Source: Rhyzopertha dominica
Lineage: Eukaryota > Arthropoda > Insecta > Coleoptera > Bostrichidae
Length of the DNA stretch: 64,000 bases
Direction: 5' to 3'
NCBI GenBank assembly: GCA_025024175.1
Contig: QCXZ01000138.1
Coordinates: 2,728,002-2,792,001 of the forward strand
Shown here: piece after piece, positions 49,676 to 61,309 of the stretch
Position numbering within the stretch: the stretch's first letter is position 1
How the letters are laid out: each line of letters starts with the position of its first letter
Notes under the pieces: model-generated
What the model saw: the letters and a program-made list of their open reading frames with translations, nothing else
Database searches by the model: none
What the model was told of the DNA's origin: nothing
Program-made: the position numbers and the translations under genes

Positions 49676-52600
49676 AAAGCTGCCATCTAGGATAGATGAA
49701 ATCGCTACAGTATTGAAGAGGGGCCATAGTTTTGTATAAGTGTAGAAAAATTGGTGTCAAATCAATTGACCCCAAAATTGAAATCACAACTCGTCGATAT
49801 GCATGACAAATATCTTTGCATCAGTATGAAACTTTCTGACAAAAGTGGTGACTGCAGCTGAGTCGTGAGTGCACCTTCTTCGCCTGTTGCCTTACGCAGC
49901 TGTTGACAGGAAAGGTTATGCTGACTTTGTAAGGGGGCATAAATGGGATAATTTTGGAGCATTATATGCCTACTGGGGTCACTGTTACAAGTGTCACATA
50001 CAAAAAACCGAAGAACAGTTTTAAGTCAGCCATCAGAACCAGCATATGAGGATCTCAAGGTAACAGTATCCTTTTGTAATACAACAATGGGAGCCAAATA
50101 CTCCGCGGGTAACAGATGCAATCATCCACGGAGGAAAAAATGATGATGTCATCCACCCGGTACATCAGTGATTGTGTACACACTCAAAGGAAGTTTTTTT
50201 CGGGCATTGAAGCATTTCCAAAGCGGCGGAGAAATAGCATAGAAAGTAATAACAGGCTTATTATACCAACACTGCATTAATACACTCGGTCAGAGTAGAG
50301 CATGCNCAAGCAGTTGACGTCATTCTTTGCAAGTAGTAGAAAGAGTAAGATGCGGTTCTGATACAGCCAAATAAATGCAAGGCACATTTACCAAGTTGGC
50401 GCTTAGAAATCGCCACCATTTTCAAATATATGATTTTTGCCTATTGACTATCTACGTACAGTACAACCAAGTTGAGTTAAAATATGTAGGTAATTTTAAA
50501 TTTTATTCCTTTTACATGGTCCCAATATTCCTAGTATCACTGCTACTTAATACACAAAAATATATTTAGAACCTGCTCAAATTTAGGTACACGTAAGTCA
50601 CTCAATATTTGTCATTTGATGCCACAATTAGAAATCAGGCCATTTATTTGTTAATAAATACACTAGCCCCCTTTTCTTCATAACCAACATTGTTCCGTTT
50701 AAGTTAGCTAATTATTGAAGAAATTTTTGAAATGTCGAGCGAGTCCTGAACAAAAATCGTATTTTCTAACACTAAATATTCCGACCATAACTTCCTGAAG
50801 CTTTTAATTTTTCGTTTCTCTGGTAAAAGTACGTCACCATAACCTACTCGATAATGTGCTGGCTTTTGCCTCACACCACTCGCATTGTTTGTAAACGTTG
50901 CATATATTTTTATATCGCTTCATTGGTTTGTCGAGAATTAGGGTGGAGCACCCAGCACTGCACGTTTCTTCTAAATCTGCATCTTAGGAGAACACGCTCA
51001 TTTTTTCAAACACTTGGCTCTTTTAAATGCAAAAACACATCGTAAAATTTGGGAAACTACAAACTTTTAATGTGTAAATAAGACCCTGGCCACCGGTTCC
51101 TGGAATTACCAATTTCGACAATTAATGGAAGCCGTGACTGAATGTCGTCAAATATCAACAGATTTCTGAAAAACTATCTTTGTAAGCTTTTTCAAAACAC
51201 TTATGTTCGACATCACATGAACAACTTCAATTTCATTTATTGCGATTGAGCAAAAATATTATAAAGCATCACTAATCTTAAGGGTTGTCTTCAAATAGTA
51301 AATTACCTTTACAGTTCCTAATACTTAATCTTAATATACTCTTACAGTGTTAATTTTATTGTAAATATGCTATTTAGATTAGGCACTTAATGATTTGTTA
51401 CTGTGGGTAGCAAAATATCCCCACTGGTACCTTTCCTGCATACGGCAATAAGTGTAACAATGTAATCAAAGTTAATTTGTCTAGTGAACGACACTCACGT
51501 TACTCCATCTTTCCCCGAAGACACCTTAAATTTTATGATTTATACTAGAGAGCCGTTATGAGACAATAACCTACTACGACGGTTCAGATGTATGTCACAG
51601 CACAGCGGACGACTTACGTAAATCAGGTATAAAATTTGACTGCGTCGGCAAATGCATTACAGGATTTATACGGTTTGTTACCGGTATAAACAGTTTTATA
51701 TTCAGTTTGCACTGACAGAATTTATCGTCTATAAAACTAGGCTGCGTAACAACTTAGTTCCATTATTATGGGATGTATGGGTACGCCCAGATTCAATATC
51801 GATTGCCCATTTCCTCGTCTACAAGGTGAAACGCGTCCCTTCCGCCTCGCCGTCCTCACTATTTTGCCTGTGACAGCAAGAAAGAACAATAAAACCGAGA
51901 GGGGCCGCGAAAAAGCCGGGGGAAAATGGACTACGCGCCTATATGACTCGGTTTTCTTATCAGCCGTTTCGGCAGTTTTATACCACCCTTACTTTTAAAT
52001 AGGTCAAAGCCTGTGATCAACAGATGTCCGGAATGGATTTCTCGAGCGTGCAATGAATCGGCTGAAACATAAACAAAGCTGCACGAATCCCTACGGCTTA
52101 GCGGCATTCGCGTGCTGGGACGATTGTTGATACGATAAATACGTCTTCTTGATGACTTTTAAATAAAGGGAAATTGTTTATGATCGAAGTTTGTGAAACA
52201 GAAAGTTAGGGGTGGAAACAAGATTCCGGTTCAATGCGGTCAATTGCGGTAGAGTGGATCATATTTTTATTAGGTGTCGATTAATGGAAGTCCTGATGGC
52301 GGTAACTTTTTTGGTCCTTCGGGCCGGATCTGTGGATTATGGAGTCACTATTTAGTTGGCAAGTACTACTATGGTTTAACCGAATCTTGGACATACTGCA
52401 GTTTGCAAGCTATTGTACGATCTACCTTCCTGAACAATTAGTTCTAGCCATTGCCAATCACCAAACTACGATTTCTACTATTATTGGAGAAGGGTAAAGG
52501 AACAGGATTATTAGGGAGTGTAGGGCAATTTTATTTTTTTATTTATATCTGCCTTTGAGTTCAAAACTGCATCTACCGAGTAATTCCGGTCATCTATTGT

Positions 52601-52744
52601 GTTTTCTACTAAAACTAAATCATTGTCGCATTGTTTGCTTTTTAGATTCATTATTGTTGCTTAATTTCACGATTTTATAATATCATTTTTTATATTAAGC
52701 CGTAAATTGGGCTTACTAATTTTTGTATTCTCCTTCAATCAGTC
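49676..52744. other. Mostly unrecognised; weak mariner-tail hint at 50190
   Basis: Around 50190-50260 the plus strand reads RKFFSGIEAFPKRRRNSIES, faintly like the FxxGIxxLPxRWxxCI tail of mariner transposases, but nothing else supports it. A GC-richer block lies at about 51540-52300. No exon, RNA gene or element boundary is recognised. Confidence 0.3.
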
Positions 52745-53045
52745 GAAGAGGAGTATGCTAATGGAGCAGCAGTTACGGACAAAACTATTATGGATTTGAA
52801 ATGCAGGCTTGAAAATTTTGAATAGGTTAGCTTGGAATTTGAAAGAGGATGAAATAGAAGCTATCTTTGAAACAGATAAATTGGAAGAACAATACCAGGA
52901 AAGAGATCAATTCACGAATAAGTTTTGGGAGACGTTGTCCTCAGCAAAATTGCTACTGCGTCAGTTACAACCTCAACCTCCAACTATTCTTGCATCTCAA
53001 TCTATATGTCCACAGGTAACAGCTAATTGTTTTTTACATATCTAG
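52745..53045 (+). pseudogene. BEL/Pao-type gag N-terminal fragment (DUF1759-like)
   Basis: Across two frames: TIMDLKCRLENFE, then DEIEAIFETDKLEEQYQERD, then QFTNKFWETLSSAKLLL. The pattern of an acidic, Glu-rich helix with EEQxxxRxxFxxxFxxxxxxAKxLL is that of the DUF1759 domain at the start of BEL/Pao LTR-retrotransposon polyproteins in insects. A stop after the first piece and the end of similarity at about 53030 leave only a fragment. No LTRs or other polyprotein domains are seen around it. Confidence 0.6.
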
Positions 53046-53159
53046 TTTCTTAACCAACCGGAGCAAATGCCCACTATTTTAAATAAATCCAATCAATGAC
53101 TATTATATAAAAGACAAAATCAGTTTTGGTGAATCAGTTAAAAACAATTTCACAGGGTC

Positions 53160-53615
53160 ATGAAAAAGTATGTTGCCTATCTCTTTGGAAACATGTCAAA
53201 ATCTTCGCTGATTACAATTTTGGGTGTGTTATGGGTTCAAAAGTGCTATACTTCACAGTATGTAATGGACGAACTTCCAAAGTCCAAAATTTAATTATAA
53301 CATAATTATCAAAAAATTTGTGGATGATTTATGTTAACAATCCCAACATATAATAGAATATATTGTAACGGTTTTCAATCCTTTTGAACAACATTTACAA
53401 GATGAAAGAGAAATGGATGGTGGTGTACCATTTCTAGATACCAAAGTAATATGCCAAAATAAAAAAAAACCTATTCAAGCAGATATACGAGTGTCATGTC
53501 AATATTCCCGCACACAAAAACACAGCTCAAATAAAACGTATATATTAAAACATTGCAATAAAGTCGTTCGGTCCTTGCATATTCAAAACACGTTGCCATC
53601 GCTTCGGCAGTAATG
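53160..53615 (+). pseudogene. Penelope-like reverse transcriptase fragment
   Basis: In order, in shifting frames: NFGCVMGSK (the MGSPLS-type block), SQYVMDELPKSK, KKFVDDLC (the catalytic xVDD box, at about 53310), IEYIVTVFNPFEQHLQDE, then GGVPFLDTKVI, the conserved PFLD block after the palm, near 53413. This is the Penelope RT order, but the sequence differs from the 19-20 kb copy (FVDD rather than YVDD), so it is another family. No GIY-YIG domain follows. It begins about 0.1 kb after the BEL/Pao fragment. Confidence 0.75.
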
Positions 53616-54173
53616 TAATGTCGTTAAAATAGAGCATTACAAATAAATCTTTAATTTTAGAAATGTACCAAATAAATAAGGAAATAACACAATAAATAAA
53701 AAGTCAGACACACAAAATTCAAGTAATACTTACACCTATTTGTTATCACAAAATATATTAAAGTCCTAAGTTACTACAATGAAAATATTTAGTAAAACGG
53801 CAGGAATAAATTTACGAAAAATGTCATGGCTATGTTGCAACTTTCATATTTTACCATTATTCTGTCTGTAATCAAAACTTCAAATTTAAAATCATATTAT
53901 AGTTAAATATAACATAAATTACAAAGAGTTTATTTACTTTTTCTAAAATTTTTGATTTTTCTTAAAATAAATTTGACAACCGAAATTCATCAAACTTTGT
54001 CAGCTGCGACATTAGATACTTATATACTTACTACGGTTAGATAAACAATTACAGCCCTATTTACGTTTATATTCGAAGCTTCTGTTTAAATCTGGTGTTA
54101 CTGAAGTCTGGAATGAAGTGATGTATTTGATAAATTGCCTTGAACTATACAACGTTAATTTTTTATCGTTTCT

Positions 54174-54500
54174 ATTTAAATTTTTAACGAACTTCATTAT
54201 TTCTTAGCCGTGCAAGATTCAAATACGATATTAAAAAGCTTTTAATCTGTGAGGGCTGACGATATAGAGTTTATAAAGGAAGCGCTCTTGCTGAAACAAC
54301 TCGCAAGTCTAAAAAAACAGTTATTAATAGAACTACTTAAATTTTTAACTAAATTCATTATTTCTTAACAGTGCAAGATTGAAGTATAACTTTAAAAAGC
54401 TTTTAAATCGTGAGTACTCACTGTAAAGAGTTTATAGAAGAAGCGCTCTTACTGAAACCACTAAGAAGTACGATAGGAGACACAGCTTGTCTAAGATATA
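54174..54500. repeat. Diverged tandem duplication, period about 161 bp
   Basis: Two adjacent units share TTAAATTTTTAAC at 54176 and 54337, ATTTCTTA and GTGCAAGATT, then AAAAAGCTTTTAA, and GAAGCGCTCTT followed by CTGAAAC. Identity is roughly 80 percent by eye, so it is older than the 49.3-kb duplication. Function unknown. Confidence 0.85.
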
Positions 54501-55589
54501 TTTCAAAGGATTCCTTTTGGTCCCTATCAGCTCTAACAAGAAAAGCGCTTTGAAACTGCTGATACAGTCCGCGGCTAGCAAGCAACTGAAATCCGAAGAT
54601 TTAAGCAAATACTTTCCTCCATTAGAGGCAAAGCTGGTATTATTTCATATTCATATCGTCTTTAAAATTTTATAAATCTGGCAGTAGGTATAGTATAGAG
54701 GTGTGTCTCTCTCAATAATATCAGCAATGTCAATCTTAATTTAAATTAATGTTTATAAATGTTGGCGTCATATATGGTACATGTATTACATAAGATTAAC
54801 AAGATTACGTCGCAGGTAAACTGATGGCGACAAATCTAGTAGTGTTACAAAATGCTGCAATTGACATGATTTGAAACACATATGATCATATTTATCCAAT
54901 AGTCAACATATTTATATACTGAAATAAATTCAGGTAAGCTAGTCCAAAAAAGGATGCTAGGTCTTATATATGTACACAATAAGAAATTATGTAATTTTCA
55001 GCTGTTTGCTTGAAAGTTAGCCTTATGTTTCTGTAATCCATTTGAAACTAACTGTAAGTTATCCAGCTACCACATAAGATAAGATGAGATATTACCAAAT
55101 AATACTCAAGCGAAACTAAAAGCTTTTAAAATTAACTTTTGCTTATGCTTAACCCTGTACCCTGATTTGCGAAAACACGGGAGAAAGTATACATAAAGTG
55201 CTTATCCCGTTTGGAATACGAATATTTCAGGTTTCTTTATTCAAGAAAATAGGTTGTAAAAGAATCGTCATATGCTCTTTGATAAATGTAACAAAGACTT
55301 CCTTATAATATGCATGGAAAGGGTCAATTGTGTACTCCTTGGTACTCGCCGCAAAAACGGATACAGCTTTTATGCCTCAAATTTTTCAATAATGTTTATG
55401 AGCAAGTTCATCATTAAACAAACATTAACGTATAGTAAACGATATTTTCTCACCTGTTCCTTAATTGTGGCATGACGTGTACATGGAGCGCTGGTTCTAA
55501 TGCTATGTATTGTGTTCTTTAATGGTCCCTCATATGCTTAAGAACAACAGTGATAAAATAATAAAGTATTTGAAAATTTACATAACTAC
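54501..55589. other. Non-coding, nothing recognised
   Basis: AT-rich with short open frames (54487-54675, 55272-55475) that carry no recognisable motif. Confidence 0.4.
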
Positions 55590-55690
55590 AGTGAAAGATA
55601 ATTATTGCATAAATGCATTTTTAATTACCATAAGATACTTTTAATGGGTTAACAGGCAAAAATGTGTACTGAAAAATTATTGCCATCGTT
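55590..55690 (-). repeat. SINE tail fragment (family of 40.7 kb)
   Basis: On the minus strand TTTTTCAGTACAC is followed by GCCTGTTAACCCATTAAAAG and TAATTAAAAATGCATTTATG, the tail of the SINE at 40636. The tRNA-like head is not recognisable. Confidence 0.65.
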
Positions 55691-55789
55691 GACCGTGATT
55701 TGAGCTTAGGTCTTTTGGCCATATTCAAAAACGAAGTCAAAGCGACATGTATATATTAAGGTTTACTACGTAACGCTGCTGAACGCTAC

Positions 55790-56227
55790 CCGGCGAATTT
55801 GCAGCTGAATCGCTCATCACTCAGTATTTTCGAGCCTCAGAGCGTAATTCACTGCGGTGGCCAGATTATGGCGACCAGCACCTAATTACAACCCAAATTT
55901 AGTATTTAGAGTGAAAAATAATTATTGATTTAATGAATTTTTTTAATTACCATAATGGCCACCGCGTCTGAATGGTGTTGAAAAGGCCCGAGTTCAAACC
56001 CCGTAATACTTTTTCAGTGAATATTTATGCCTATTATTAGCCTATTAATAATATCTTATGGTGATTAAAAATGCATTCAGGCAATAATAACCTTTTAATA
56101 TACGTATATCTATACTATATTTAGGATGTAACAAGCAGCTAGTTGCCAGAATCTGGCCACCGCAGTGGGTTACGCTCCGAAGCTCGAATATACTGAGTGA
56201 CGAGTGTTTCAGCTGTAAATGCGCCGG
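55790..56227. repeat. Foldback element with about 88-bp inverted arms
   Basis: Left arm 55790-55876 (starting CCGGCGAATTTGCAGCTGAA) and right arm 56140-56227 are reverse complements at roughly 85 percent identity by eye, including GCGGTGGCCAGATT. Similarity continues inward at lower level through AATTACCATAA/TTATGGTGATT. The loop holds the plus-strand SINE copy at 55957-56105. No target duplication is obvious. It may be a distinct foldback transposon or two oppositely oriented copies of one longer repeat. Confidence 0.8.
55957..56105 (+). repeat. tRNA-derived SINE copy
   Basis: A tRNA-like head (GGCCACCGCGTCTGAATGG) is followed by a box B-like GAGTTCAAACCCC at 55990-56002, then ACTTTTTCAGTGAATATTTA and the family tail GCCTATTATTAGCCTATTAA...AATGCATTCAGGCAATAAT. 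It sits in the centre of the foldback element. Confidence 0.7.
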
Positions 56228-57999
56228 ATGGCGTAAACTTGTTGGTTCGCTCGTTTGAGGGCGTCGTATAAACTGCCGAGATGACGCCGTCGGTATTGTC
56301 CCCTATATAATGCATCTAAATTACTGAAACTCCCCGAATTGAAATAGTAAAGTATTTGTATTTGGCATTAGCGTTATAGTAGAAACGTTGGACTGAGATT
56401 AGCACTATATAAAAATATGTAAACGTCAATTTTATTTCAGCCCGGTGACTTTCATCATGTAAGTCTACAGTTGGCGTTGCCATCTATTTTTTCTGCTTGT
56501 ATCTGATAAAACCAAAGCCAAGTGGCGGACTAAAGACATTAATTTGACATTGATTGTCCAAATTCCTCATCCTCATTGCACTAAGCTGCCAACCCTTAAA
56601 ATGCTTAAATAAAATCTGAGCGCCGATATGAAACCGTGGGAATTTGCGCTAAAATAGGTTAATATCAATTTATCAGGTTTATGAAAGGTGAGTTACGTGT
56701 GCCATTGTTCCTCCAGGTAGTGCCTCACGGATTTATATTTCCCGAACGGGCCGTTCCCGCAGGGACGCAATTGAAACCGGCCGTTTTTTTCCACGTTCGC
56801 ACCGGTAAATCAGAATAAAATTAATAATAAATCACGTAGTCGTGCGCCTTCGCATTTGGGATACGGCCGTGGTTGGAAAGGTAGAGGCAGTTTGCAGGAT
56901 GGATCATTTGGGTGTAGAAATGTCAGAGCGGGCGNGGAATTACACGAATCCCCCAGGACGGCTGGAAATGTCACCACTCAGCACCGACTTGTATATACAA
57001 TAATAATATCCTGGGGGAGCATGCTTGGCTGGGCCGGCAGGTTTTTGGTTATTGTCTGCTGCACTGGCCCAGTCAGGGGGCCTTTGTTCGCAATTTTACG
57101 CAATTTCTTCATCGATTAACGCTTCCATTTCCGTTTTATACCTAGAAATGATCCAGATGACGTTAAAGTACCAATTTCCTTTCTGAATGCAAGTCTGCGT
57201 TCCAGTCAATAACAGGTCCTGCACTATTTATAATTTTTATAAACGACCTGCTTGAAGCGCAACCTCAAAAAATGAAATTAAATGTGCCTCGCATATAGAC
57301 TGTGCGTAAAAACCATCTAGCTCTATATTCTATAAAGCCCTATACTTACTATTGAGGAGCGGGAAAGCGTACGCGCCAACAAAATTAATATAAACACAAC
57401 GCCCAAACCGACAGCAGTAATCCAAAGACCTCTAAACATATTAGCCTAGATTTTTTCTCTTTTTCACGGACAGATGGCGTGGGAATTGAACCTTCAACCT
57501 TCTAAAGAAATTTAAAAACCATAAAGCAACTCTCATATGAGGTGCAGGGTAAGGATGAAGCGGATAAAAATTATCTAAAGTGAGTGTATATAGTAGATTG
57601 TGTAGTGTTTGGACAGTAGGTCAGTAGTGAACTATGTTAGCAGTGCTAAAATTTAGTCTATATCGGTACTTCTTGTGTAAATAAAAGAATTTTGGTAAAA
57701 AAAGCTTTTTTGGATCCAGTATACGTAACAATATTTAGAAAAAGAGGGCTTGAAAAAGGGTTGAACAATTATGGAGTGGAATACCTAAGGGATTTGTTAA
57801 GAGGTGTATGAAGATTCATACTCTAAATATCTATTTATTTGTAAAGCTTATTCCTGACCTCTATTCAATGTGTTAGCAATCGCAACGAGACCTACACAGA
57901 AAATAGATTCATATTATGTTGATTACATACTTTTTTTACAAATAGTCCTATATTTATATATTTTGTTTTACATATTCTTTGAGTATATCTTAAGATTAT
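56228..57999. other. Non-coding; GC-richer block 56690-57120
   Basis: A GC-rich block around 56690-57120 stands out. The sequence TTCTTGTGTAAATAAAAGAATTTTGG at 57668-57693 looks like the R/U5 end of an LTR, but no paired LTR is visible, so I do not call one. Nothing else recognised. Confidence 0.3.
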
Positions 58000-58885
58000 G
58001 GCACAATTTTTGTATTCACTTTTACCAATTACATTCTTTGGCATTAAATTCGTATTTACTTCTACTGTACAAAGGCGAATTTAGCGCTTTACTGGCTCTG
58101 CAGTAATCATTACTAATGGTGATTCCTATTCTTACATGAAGATTGTGGTATTCCTTAGTATATTTAAATTTTTTAGTCGTTTTTAACATATTAATAATCT
58201 TTATTTTGAAAATTACTTTTACTTATTCCAGGAGAACTGTATGAAGGTGTGTAATAAGCAAAATTGGAAGTACTTTTTACAGCTTTATTTTGGAGTCGAT
58301 GAAGTTGTTGCACTATATTATCAGGTGCACTTCCACAGCATGTAATCGAATGAATACCTTAAATGAGGGGCAACAAAACAGATGTATAAAGTAAGTAGTG
58401 TTTCATTGTTTATCAGTGTATCCTTTTTCCTATCGTTGGTGATATATTTGATATAGTGTTTTCTATATGTGAATTCCACGTTATATCGTTTTTCACCGTG
58501 ACACCTAAATATTTATAGTTTTTCACCTCTTTTAATTGTACCTTATTTAATGTGATGTCCATATCACAGTTCCTTTTATTTTTTGTCGTGTAATAAGACT
58601 TATTTGTATTAATAGTTAATTTATTATGGTATAGCCAATAGCCATTTAAAGTATATATCCAGGTCACAGTTAATTTTAGACTCTGTTTGCATTATATCCT
58701 CTTCCAACAAAACTAAAACTGTATCATCAGCAAACATGAAGTTAACAAACTTTAAACTATGCATATATAATAAATACTGTACAAGGCTCAATACAGAACT
58801 CTGCGTGCAACTCCTAGTCTTGATTTAACCGTATCACTTTTTTACCGTTTAGCACTATATAATGTTGTCTGTTCTGTGAATATGT
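58000..58885 (-). pseudogene. Jockey/CR1-like LINE reverse transcriptase relic
   Basis: On the minus strand from 58885: SVLSLVQYLLYMHSL-like sequence (the GSVLGPxLFxxYIND block, frameshifted), then FMFADDTVLVLLEED, containing the intact FADD catalytic box (58711-58740). It is followed by KINCDLDIYFKW, LYHNKLTINTNKSYY, KYLGVTVKNDITWNSHIENT (58413-58667 frame), LHRLQNKAVK at about 58300, and a C-terminal part with YSRSKYEFNAK near 58040. The order is that of jockey/CR1-type ORF2 from RT palm to C-terminus. It is 5'-truncated with several frameshifts, and is clearly different from the RTE-like LINEs at 29-39 kb. Confidence 0.82.
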
Positions 58886-59069
58886 CTTCATCAAACACAC
58901 TCCTGAAGGTCGACAAAAACCGCGAACACGTACTTTTTAATTCTTAACTACAACATAAACCTTGTGTTTTATAGATTTCCGATTATACAAAAAAAAATAG
59001 TAACTTTACCATCAACGACAACAACAGTAATACAAGCAAGGACAAACTTATATCCCCGAAAATTAACAA

Positions 59070-59310
59070 ATTGAGTTCGGAGCGAGCAAATACCCGGGTG
59101 ACAAAAAAAAGAAAAATTCTAAATAAGTTTCATGATTATACAGTAAGTAAAAAAGTTTTTTTACGATACAACACTTGCCTTCCATCTTCAGCTCCCGTTA
59201 AACGCTCGTTTTCCTTTACATACATCGCCAATAGCCTTCGACGGCACACCTCAAACGATGAAAATTTAGAAAACTTAGTTATTTCAACAGCAAATAAAAT
59301 AAATCACCAA
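59070..59310 (+). pseudogene. hAT transposase C-terminal (dimerisation) fragment
   Basis: The frame at 59071-59361 contains FLRYNTCLPSSAPVKRSFSF, then RRHTSNDENLENLVIS. This matches the hATC dimerisation domain at the end of hAT transposases, where a YNTxLPSSAPVERxFS motif is followed by RRxxLSDExFExLxxL. The usual catalytic domain with its CxxH motifs is not recognisable upstream, so only the C-terminal end remains. Whether it belongs to the family that mobilised the 36.8-kb MITE is unknown. Confidence 0.72.
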
Positions 59311-60699
59311 ATACATTGTCTCTTATTTCTCAGTAGAAAATTTTTACTACAAAAATTATGATAAATCGGTTAGGTTCTGTAAACTGCGTGGTACTCAAGA
59401 TTAACTAATTTGAATTTAAACTAAAAAACCACAAAAATTAAATCAACTATAAAACATTCAAGAAGAAATTTGGCAAAATAAAAAAAACGATATTTCAACG
59501 GTACGCAATACGCTGTAAGCGTGTGATTAACTATATTACTCAAATAAAATGTTTAAATAACAGATTTACCATAAAACATTGTTATTATTAAAACTGATCG
59601 TTTTTAGTGATGTAGTTAGTACTGCACATTGTCACATACAATGAGTTGGCTTCTCTTCTCTAGTTTAAGGCAAAATCAACTTTGTTTTCTATGTGTTGTT
59701 ATGGTTACTGGGTTGATTTTAGCTATATAACATTATTACTTTTATCAAAGAGAAGAGGAACCGATCCATTCGGGTTGGCATGTTTCTGGAAATTGAGCTA
59801 CTTCTCCATTCCACTCTGGACAGATCACAAAACTGGATACTCAGAAGGACTGTCTTTTTCATTTGATTTTTTGAGAATATATTTTCTTATGTATGTACTG
59901 TCAATGATACGTAAACATATCAATCTTGTATTATGCAAGTACACCCCTGCCTGTAATAATACAAATTCACCCTAGACGTCGCCGGTTTCGAATTAGTACA
60001 CCGCCTTACACGTCAACATTTACCTAGTACAAATATGAGCCATAACGAGCATTATCAGCAGTTAACGATATGTAAATCTAACGTGTATAGCTTCGATTCG
60101 CAGGTAAATTGACAGGAGCCCCCGCGATGTTTGTGAAAGAAAAGGGGAGCCTTCAGTGTACACGTAGGACTAATTTTACAGGAGACGTTATCCTGCTTTT
60201 CGCCGGGTTTGTGGATTACCTTGGCACTGCGCGCATTATTACACTCGAGGAAGTCGATAGCGTATGCACATATCGTTTAATCTCATTACCATGCTCGCGA
60301 TATGGGATGGCGTATTAAGCGTACCGGCTGTGACAAAAGAGCGGGCTCCTGCTGAATCGGCGGGTTTTCTTCTTTTCGCGGTCTCGCCTGTCAGGAGGTA
60401 CGTTTGAGGATGAGTTATTGCCTATCTGTTGGTTTGAAAGGGGGAAATGGGAAGGAAAAGCTCTCCAGGTCCCAATCTCTATAACGCACGTGCGCCACAG
60501 AAGCTCCCGTTCTCCCGCCGCACTATATAACAAACAAATCTAGAGCGCATTATTGTTATTCGGTCGATCCCTTATTTACCCGAAGATGCCTCGGAAATGG
60601 TGGATGTACTTATAGTCAGCGCTTTCCCAAAACGCTTTTTTGAAGAATATACAGCCGTAAGATCATGTATTTGTGTATAGAAAGCAAAATGTTATACAA
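59311..60699. other. Non-coding; GC-richer block 60090-60550
   Basis: No gene recognised. The GC-rich block at 60090-60550 contains open frames on both strands without motifs and could be conserved regulatory DNA. The frame at 59682-59975 has no recognisable domain. Confidence 0.3.
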
Positions 60700-60835
60700 T
60701 ATAAATCTTGCTCCCACAGAGATTCGAACCTGGGCTATAAGGGCTTGGTTGAATATGATGTAAATATATCTAATGTGATTGTAGCCGCTCCGTCTAGCGA
60801 CAATTGCTAGGAGTACCACGAAACTTGGGTTTTAA
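60700..60835 (-). repeat. tRNA-like SINE head, second family
   Basis: On the minus strand GTCGCTAGACGGAGCGGCTA (box A-like) is followed about 55 bases later by GGTTCGAATCTCTGTGGGAG, an excellent box B, then AAGATTTATATTGT. The box spacing is longer than in a real tRNA and no acceptor stem pairs, so this is a SINE head or tRNA relic. Confidence 0.5.
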
Positions 60836-60898
60836 TAATATTAGTGGTACCTGCTAGACAGCATAATTTTTGCGCAGGCAGCAATCAAATTAGATATA

Positions 60899-61302
60899 CA
60901 CTGTTCCAAGAAATTAACACACCACAAAAAATATCCAAACTTTGATATTAATTGTATCCAAACTACTACGCAAATTTGTATAATTTTTTGTATAATAGAT
61001 TGAATTTTCCACAAACCGACTTCATTGCTTATCTATCACAACTAATAGAGATGATAAAGAGAATAAAAAAGAGACTGTTCAGGAAAGGTAAAGCTACAAT
61101 TAGACTTAAATTACAAAATGTATGCTACCACCACTGTCAAAGTCTACAAGGTATTACAAAATTTATGAAAAAGACATGTTATAACTGTTACACCCGGTGT
61201 ACATTCCCAAATCATTTATGTGAAAAACAAGCAATTAACCATACAAATCGGCCAAGTAGTCTTGGATATTTTGTGGTGGTGTGTTAAGTCCTTGGAGCAG
61301 TG
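60899..61302. mobile_element. 404-bp TIR element (Tc1/mariner-type MITE)
   Basis: The left end CACTGTTCCAAGAAATTAAC is preceded by TA; the right end reverse-complemented is CACTGCTCCAAGGACTTAAC. Both continue into ACACACCAC and AAAATATCCAA, so the inverted repeats are about 45 bp. Termini and the TA flank fit Tc1-like elements. The interior has no transposase motif but is open on the plus strand from 60952 to 61287 (111 codons, lysine- and cysteine-containing, resembling nothing). Confidence 0.82.
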
Positions 61303-61309
61303 TTTTTAC

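Noticed and set aside
50190..50260. Mariner C-terminal tail
   Set aside because: A single 20-residue resemblance with no other supporting block; kept only as a remark.
57600..57720. LTR end
   Set aside because: An R/U5-like stretch with TAAATAAAAG but no partner LTR, primer site or polyprotein nearby.
60720..60830. tRNA gene
   Set aside because: Excellent box B but about 55 bases between boxes and no cloverleaf pairing seen.
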